A stretch of 64,000 nucleotides of DNA from Rhynchonema sp. JSB1_4 (Eukaryota > Nematoda > Chromadorea > Monhysterida > Xyalidae), in the NCBI GenBank assembly GCA_030248065.1, contig JASAMV010001315.1:1-64000 (forward strand). Reading direction: 5' to 3'. The translations under genes and the position numbers were made by a program. Numbering within the stretch: position 1 is the first letter of the stretch; every line of letters begins with the position of its first letter. Positions 60,401 through 64,000 of this stretch are shown piece by piece. The notes below the pieces were generated by a model, which was given only the letters and a program-made list of their open reading frames with translations, was not told where the DNA came from and searched no databases.

Positions 60401-63060
60401 CCCGCACGGACTTGCGATCTGATGTGCTGCATGACGCGCCCTGGGCCAGGGTGCCGTATCCGTGTTGGTCACTTTTTCATTTTTTTGACCCCTTGTTCTT
60501 ACGTTTGACATTTGGACTGCACTGCCCAAGCAAGAACGTCTTTAGGGATTGTTCAATCGAACTATAACCGCATTAGCCCCATTTGCGTTTTTAAACGACA
60601 CAAAATGTTTCATAATTTTCATTTGCAGTGCAATGGGGCATGATCCGATTCAACCTTGGCATGTTCCTCGGTTTCATGGCCGGCACGTTGGCATCCGTCA
60701 TTGAGTCGGTCGGCGACTACTACGCGTGCGCAAGGATCAGTCAGGTATTGATAGTTTAGGGTGATCAGAGATCGCCCGTTATCACCCAGCTTTAGTAATT
60801 GATTTGGTGGTGCTCTTACTCTTGTATGGTTCTGCTTGGCGACTTGTTTGACAGCAGGAAAAAATAAAAAATGAGAACCACTCAATCGAATCGCAAAGAC
60901 ACGGATGACAGGGATTCCTTGTAGAAGTTTACAAGAAACTGCGGAAATTCGTTGATCAGTTTTCTAAAAAAAACGGGATGGTCCGAAAGTCCGAAAATAC
61001 CAACCGATGCATAAAAACACGGGAATACACATTCCTGATACATGCGCAGTGCCAACCACCGCGAACGCACGCAGTCAACCGTGGCATAATGATGGAGGGC
61101 ATTGGTTGTGCGATTGCAGCCTTTTTTGGCTCAGGACTGAGTTTAACGTCGTACAGCGAAGTGGCTGGTGTCATTGGCATCACAAAGGTATGATGTTATG
61201 CACACACATTGGTCAACTGGAACCGATCCTCAGAATGATCGGTGTTGCCAGACAGGGCCGCGATCCCCAAGTTTGATTTTGGATTCAGTGCTTGCTCTGT
61301 ATATCCTGCACACGTAAATAAAGGGTCATAGAGCAACATTCAACAATCTTTCGAACCTCGTTCCCAATGGTGCTGCTGGTGTATACCTTGATTAGTGTAG
61401 TTGCAACCACCTTGGGCTTCAGCCTGAGATGCCTTACCCTAATCCCAAACCACGTTGGTCAACGAGCCTAGGTATCAAGTCGTCGCGTGCTACAAGTGGC
61501 CGGTGTACTGATGATGCTGGCTGGTCTGTTCTCAAAGATCGGCGGTCTCGTGGCGACAATGCCCACTCCGCTCGTCGGTGGAGTGTTGTTCATCAGTGAG
61601 TTGACATTGGTGTCTTTTGAAACAGTCGGTTAGATGGTGACTGACAAACGGTACCTTTGCGCGGGTTCTAATCTCGCCCGTGGAACATAATTCATAACTT
61701 TCGTGTGGTTGTAAAACGTTTCACCGATGAACAGCGAAACAGTATATACTTTTGAACAGATACACCTCAACAATGGGTCTTGGTCTTTATCAAGTGTGAT
61801 CACGATCCTTGGTTTTAATAATCATCTGGCCGAGACAGATGCGATCTAATTCAATCGCCAAGCTTGATCACTACAACACACAATTTTAATTCAGGCATCG
61901 CAATGGTGGGTGGTGTGGGTCTGTCGAGCCTTCAAATGATCGACATGAAACTCTCACGCAACATGGCCATATTGGGTGCGGCCATAATGTGTGGCGTAAT
62001 GATACCTGAGTACGTGAAAAACAATCCGCAGAATTTCGTGATCGGTGACGGAACTCGTTAGTTTGTGTTTGGCGCAGATTATTCTAAATTTTGTTTGTGT
62101 AATTTGTGCTTCCGTTTTCAGTGAAGGAAAAAGAATATTCCCCAGTAAGCCCTTGTAAGCATTATTCGGCGCTTAATCGGGGGCTGAAACATTTTCCTTC
62201 TGAGTCGGGTTCAGGTTCCCGTAATTTGTATAGCATCTGATCTCGTTTAAAGATTAAACTACGGTTCACGAAAAATGAAAGTAACTTTCAGCCTCAATCG
62301 CCCAGGAGATCATGACATCATTGAAGATTCTTCTGCAAGTCGACATGTTCATTGCTGGCATTTGTGGCTTTGTACTCGATAACACGATTCCAGGTATAGC
62401 AATGTTATTGTTTAATGGTTATTGTTTAATTTTTTCCTTCTATGTATTCCTTCAATACCTCTTTCATTGACAAATGTACTGTATCTGTGAATTCCGAATG
62501 AGAGGCTCCAGGCTCTTGTTTTACATCTGTTGCGGGAGTTGAAAAGAGAGAAATTATCCTAAAAATAGCAAAGAGCTCTTAGGAACATTTTCAAAAATCA
62601 GAGCCCAAAAGCAGCACCTCGTGTTATACTTTTGTCTTGAAGGCATAAAATTTTTTACCGTAAGTAAGAGTCCTGGGCTCTTATCTGGAAGTTTCGCTGA
62701 ATAAGAGCCAACTTGGGCTATCACTAGGGGGCCTTTATTCTCCGGTACATTTTTTGAGAACGCCAGATACATTCTAGTGTGGTTGTCCGTACCGACTGAC
62801 GGGCGGTGCACCATGTGCTCGTCAGTGCATAATCATTTTTTATCACCTTGCCAGGTGCCAGTCGTCGCCAACGTGGTTTGCACGACGAAAACGCGAGTGA
62901 CGCGAATGACGCCACCGATCAATTGCTGAATCCGTACAACTACCCGTCGCGTGTGAATAAATTTCTGGCGAAAATCCCCGGCATTCAGTACATACCGTTC
63001 ATGCCACCAGTGAAAGACACCGAAAATAGCGATAATACTCGCTGGGAAATACGAATGTAA
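57435..63060 (+). CDS. SLC23 nucleobase/ascorbate transporter
   Basis: Exons in phase: 57435-57484, 57909-58089, 58441-58598, 58928-59041, 59245-59287, 59504-59680, 60322-60463, 60629-60744, 61050-61187, 61472-61595, 61895-62056, 62292-62393, 62855-63060; one short exon is probably missing between 59680 and 60322. The N-terminus is acidic with LYYTVD before TM1 (ESLLFGFQ). Family blocks follow: IPVLQGASFAFIP, ISGSLAAASLVQIIIG, GPLTVAP, RTDLRSDVL with PYP, ESVGDYYACARIS, PPRTHAVNRGIMMEG, SYSEVAGVIGITK, MPTPLVGGVLF and AMVGGVGLSSLQMI. It is a 12-14 span membrane carrier for uracil, xanthine or ascorbate; substrate not decidable here. The signature N-x-G-x4-T-K has Val in place of the near-invariant Asn. 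The tail (WEIRM) is cytosolic. Confidence 0.96.
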
Positions 63061-63823
63061 AAATTCGTACATTTTGTGTAATTATTTACTTCTTAGAAAG
63101 AAACTAATAAAAATTTTGTGAATGTTCACACATTTTTGGTGTGATCTGCATCACAACCACAGCGGCAAAATTGTTATAAACCAACTTATTCGCGCCGGTG
63201 TACCATTTGGGAAGTTCACACAACATTTCTGTGCTTATTTTCTGATGTCACATTTTTTGTGTGAACAATCAACAAAGAAACACAAATCTGAGTATTTTGG
63301 TAGTCACACAAAGTTTCCCAGCGAGCATGTATGTAGTTTTCGAACGTTTTTGAACGTTTCGTCCAGCTTTATTTGAAAATGAACCACCCTAACGAAATTT
63401 ATTGATTTCGTTCACTTCCTGTATCTTCAAAGATCTGGGTGTTTTTATATTTTTCGAGCTCCCCTTGCACCCACGTGTACATTGAATTCACTTAAACCTG
63501 GCCCGCCACTCTTGATACTTGAAATTTTTGTTTTGTTTTTTTGCTCTAATTTAGTTGCCGACATCGAGACGAATCGGGGCATGCGCGGCAGCTTACAGTG
63601 TGCTACATATTAGGGATTGTACGCTCCCGACTTTACGCTCCCACTACACAGTGCTGCCAGTGCGCGCGCTTGCAACACGTGTGTTATGCACTGACAAACA
63701 GAGCGGCACTGTATAAAACGCCTGGGCAGGATCACGTGACTACCGTATGCCTGTGATCAGAAGCAGCCGGCCATATTGAATATTTGTTATCTTGTCTTCC
63801 TGAAATGCACTAAATAGATCATT
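63061..63823. other. Downstream intergenic stretch
   Basis: Contains weak inverted pieces (GTGAATGTTCACACATTTTT near 63118; TCACATTTTTTGTGTGAAC near 63247) and a CACGTGAC site near 63733. No exon recognised. Confidence 0.5.
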
Positions 63824-64000
63824 GGGTGATATTTTCGAAACGGTGTAAAGGTCAGTTGGGCGTAAAGGTCGGTGTAAAGTTCGGTGGAAAGCTCGGTCGA
63901 CAGCTCAGTGTGATAGGCCTCGGTGTAAACTTGAAACATTCCACGTTAATAGCAGGCAATGTTTCACGTTCACACCGAGCTACGCCGACCGAGCTTTCGA
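63824..64000. mobile_element. Inverted-repeat element, family A, copy 3 (cut by window end)
   Basis: Begins GGGTGATATTTTCGAAACGG followed by GTGTAAAGGTCAGTTGGGC, as in copy 1, and turns into the complementary arm near 63925. The right end lies outside the window. Confidence 0.88.

Noticed and set aside
1..64000. Gene cluster or operon linking GPCR, G gamma, TIR and macro genes
   Set aside because: Genes are on both strands with long spacers and introns; adjacency alone gives no support.

Overview
The window is metazoan nuclear DNA: every gene I can reconstruct is split by introns of roughly 50-1500 bases with GT...AG ends, and the families (two-pore K+ channel, Roco GTPase, TIR, MBT, macro domain, G-protein gamma, ionotropic glutamate receptor, SLC23, rhodopsin-type peptide GPCR) are animal. 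I see no rRNA, operons, CRISPR or bacterial signals. The phylum is not settled. Invertebrate is likely from the divergent glutamate receptors. A few TTAGGC-like units (nematode-type telomere repeat) sit inside one inverted repeat, but they are too few to identify a nematode.

Layout: 1-7 kb is repeat-rich and gene-free (144-bp minisatellite, short AAC-rich array, several inverted-repeat elements). 7.06-11.86 kb (+) is a peptide GPCR. 12.6-23.3 kb (-) is one large gene reading LRR - Roc - COR - TIR - TIR - basic/Ser-rich tail. 23.3-25.3 kb is a cluster of inverted-repeat elements. 25.48-26.22 kb (+) is a G-protein gamma subunit. 27.6-34.7 kb (-) carries exons of an MBT-repeat protein and, upstream, exons I cannot assign. 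35.4-40.9 kb (+) is a tandem pair of divergent ionotropic glutamate receptors. 41.0-45.6 kb (-) is a macro-domain protein with LRR-like repeats. 46.6-53.0 kb (-) is a TWIK-type two-pore K+ channel whose second coding exon is duplicated in the intron. 53-57.4 kb has no gene I can support. 57.4-63.1 kb (+) is an SLC23 nucleobase/ascorbate transporter. The right edge cuts a further copy of the inverted-repeat family found at 2.3 and 8.8 kb.

Three observations stand out. (1) The 10-mer TGAAACATCA/TGATGTTTCA is scattered over both strands, exons and introns at a density far above chance with no conserved flanks. (2) The Roco gene carries two consecutive TIR modules; the second keeps the Cys/Glu positions of the family and the first appears degenerate. 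(3) The K+ channel has two alternative TM1 exons with the same phases, only one of which encodes the cap cysteine. The genes do not form an operon; any functional link (GPCR with G gamma, TIR with macro domain) is inference only. Exon boundaries were worked out by hand from phase and splice dinucleotides and have no transcript support.
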